From assembly GCA_021151625.1 (NCBI GenBank), contig JAGKWY010000101.1, positions 1 through 13,664 of the forward strand: 13,664 nucleotides of DNA. The letters run 5' to 3'. Origin of the DNA: Gammaproteobacteria bacterium. Its GTDB lineage: Bacteria; Pseudomonadota; Gammaproteobacteria; Pseudomonadales; Cellvibrionaceae. Of the stretch, positions 13,630 through 13,664 are shown piece by piece; within the stretch, counting starts at the first letter, position 1; the number at the start of each line of letters is the position of its first letter. The position numbers were made by a program, and so were the translations under genes. The notes below the pieces were generated by a model. That model ran no database searches. It saw nothing but the letters and a program-made list of their open reading frames with translations, and was not told where the DNA came from.

Positions 13630-13664
13630 ATGAGTGAAATGAAAATAGATTGGCAGGATTATCA
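13630..13664 (+). CDS. Start of an unidentified gene, cut by the window end
   Basis: ATG at 13630 with a good AAGGA (13618-13622) 7 nt ahead. Only MSEMKIDWQDY and part of the next codon are visible, too little to name a family. The strong ribosome site makes a real gene likely. Confidence 0.65.
   Translation, partial: MSEMKIDWQDY

Noticed and set aside
13345..13631. Overlapping short reverse-strand open frames as a gene
   Set aside because: Several frames are open at once, none shows a recognisable family or a ribosome site, and they are rich in residues typical of non-coding translation.
1..13664. CRISPR array, insertion sequence or prophage
   Set aside because: No regularly spaced repeats, no transposase or integrase and no terminal inverted repeats were found on reading both strands.

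Overview
The window looks like a chromosomal housekeeping stretch from a gammaproteobacterium, probably close to Cellvibrio or a relative of Pseudomonas. This rests on the nadA / dapA-bamC-MBL-purC gene order, the RsmJ, HemN and BamC families present, a base composition near 50 % GC by eye, and ordinary AGGAG-type ribosome binding sites. The genus is inference. No insertion sequence, prophage gene or CRISPR array was seen.

Layout. Positions 1-290 hold two identical tandem tRNA-Lys(UUU) genes and a strong terminator. Next come nadA (quinolinate synthase) and a probable operon dapA-bamC-MBL hydrolase-purC, closed by a terminator after purC. A small PilZ protein (GTG start) converges on a reverse-strand leucine-rich-repeat lipoprotein. 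Divergent from the latter is a glycine-zipper/OmpA-like lipoprotein with its own terminator. Then comes a three-gene module: a BlaI/MecI-type repressor, an M56 (BlaR1-like) membrane metallopeptidase fused to a TonB C-terminal domain, and a free-standing TonB-like protein. rsmJ follows, converging on hemN (reverse strand). Divergent from hemN is a prolyl-hydroxylase-like 2OG-Fe(II) oxygenase. The window ends with a 331-bp gene-free stretch and the first codons of an unidentified gene.

Two regulatory arrangements stand out. (1) The blaI-like gene is preceded by three 16-bp palindromes of form TGCTAnnnnnnTAGCA, placed upstream of, on and just after its predicted promoter. This suggests an autoregulated repressor/membrane-protease circuit in which the usual beta-lactam sensor domain is replaced by a TonB-type domain. 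(2) A perfect FNR/Anr box lies between hemN and the oxygenase. It sits 41.5 bp upstream of a predicted hemN start site (activation geometry) and overlaps the promoter region of the divergent O2-using oxygenase (possible repression geometry). One oxygen sensor could therefore control both genes in opposite directions.

The rest is conventional: NAD synthesis (nadA), lysine/cell wall precursor synthesis (dapA), outer-membrane assembly (bamC), purine synthesis (purC), heme synthesis (hemN) and ribosome modification (rsmJ).
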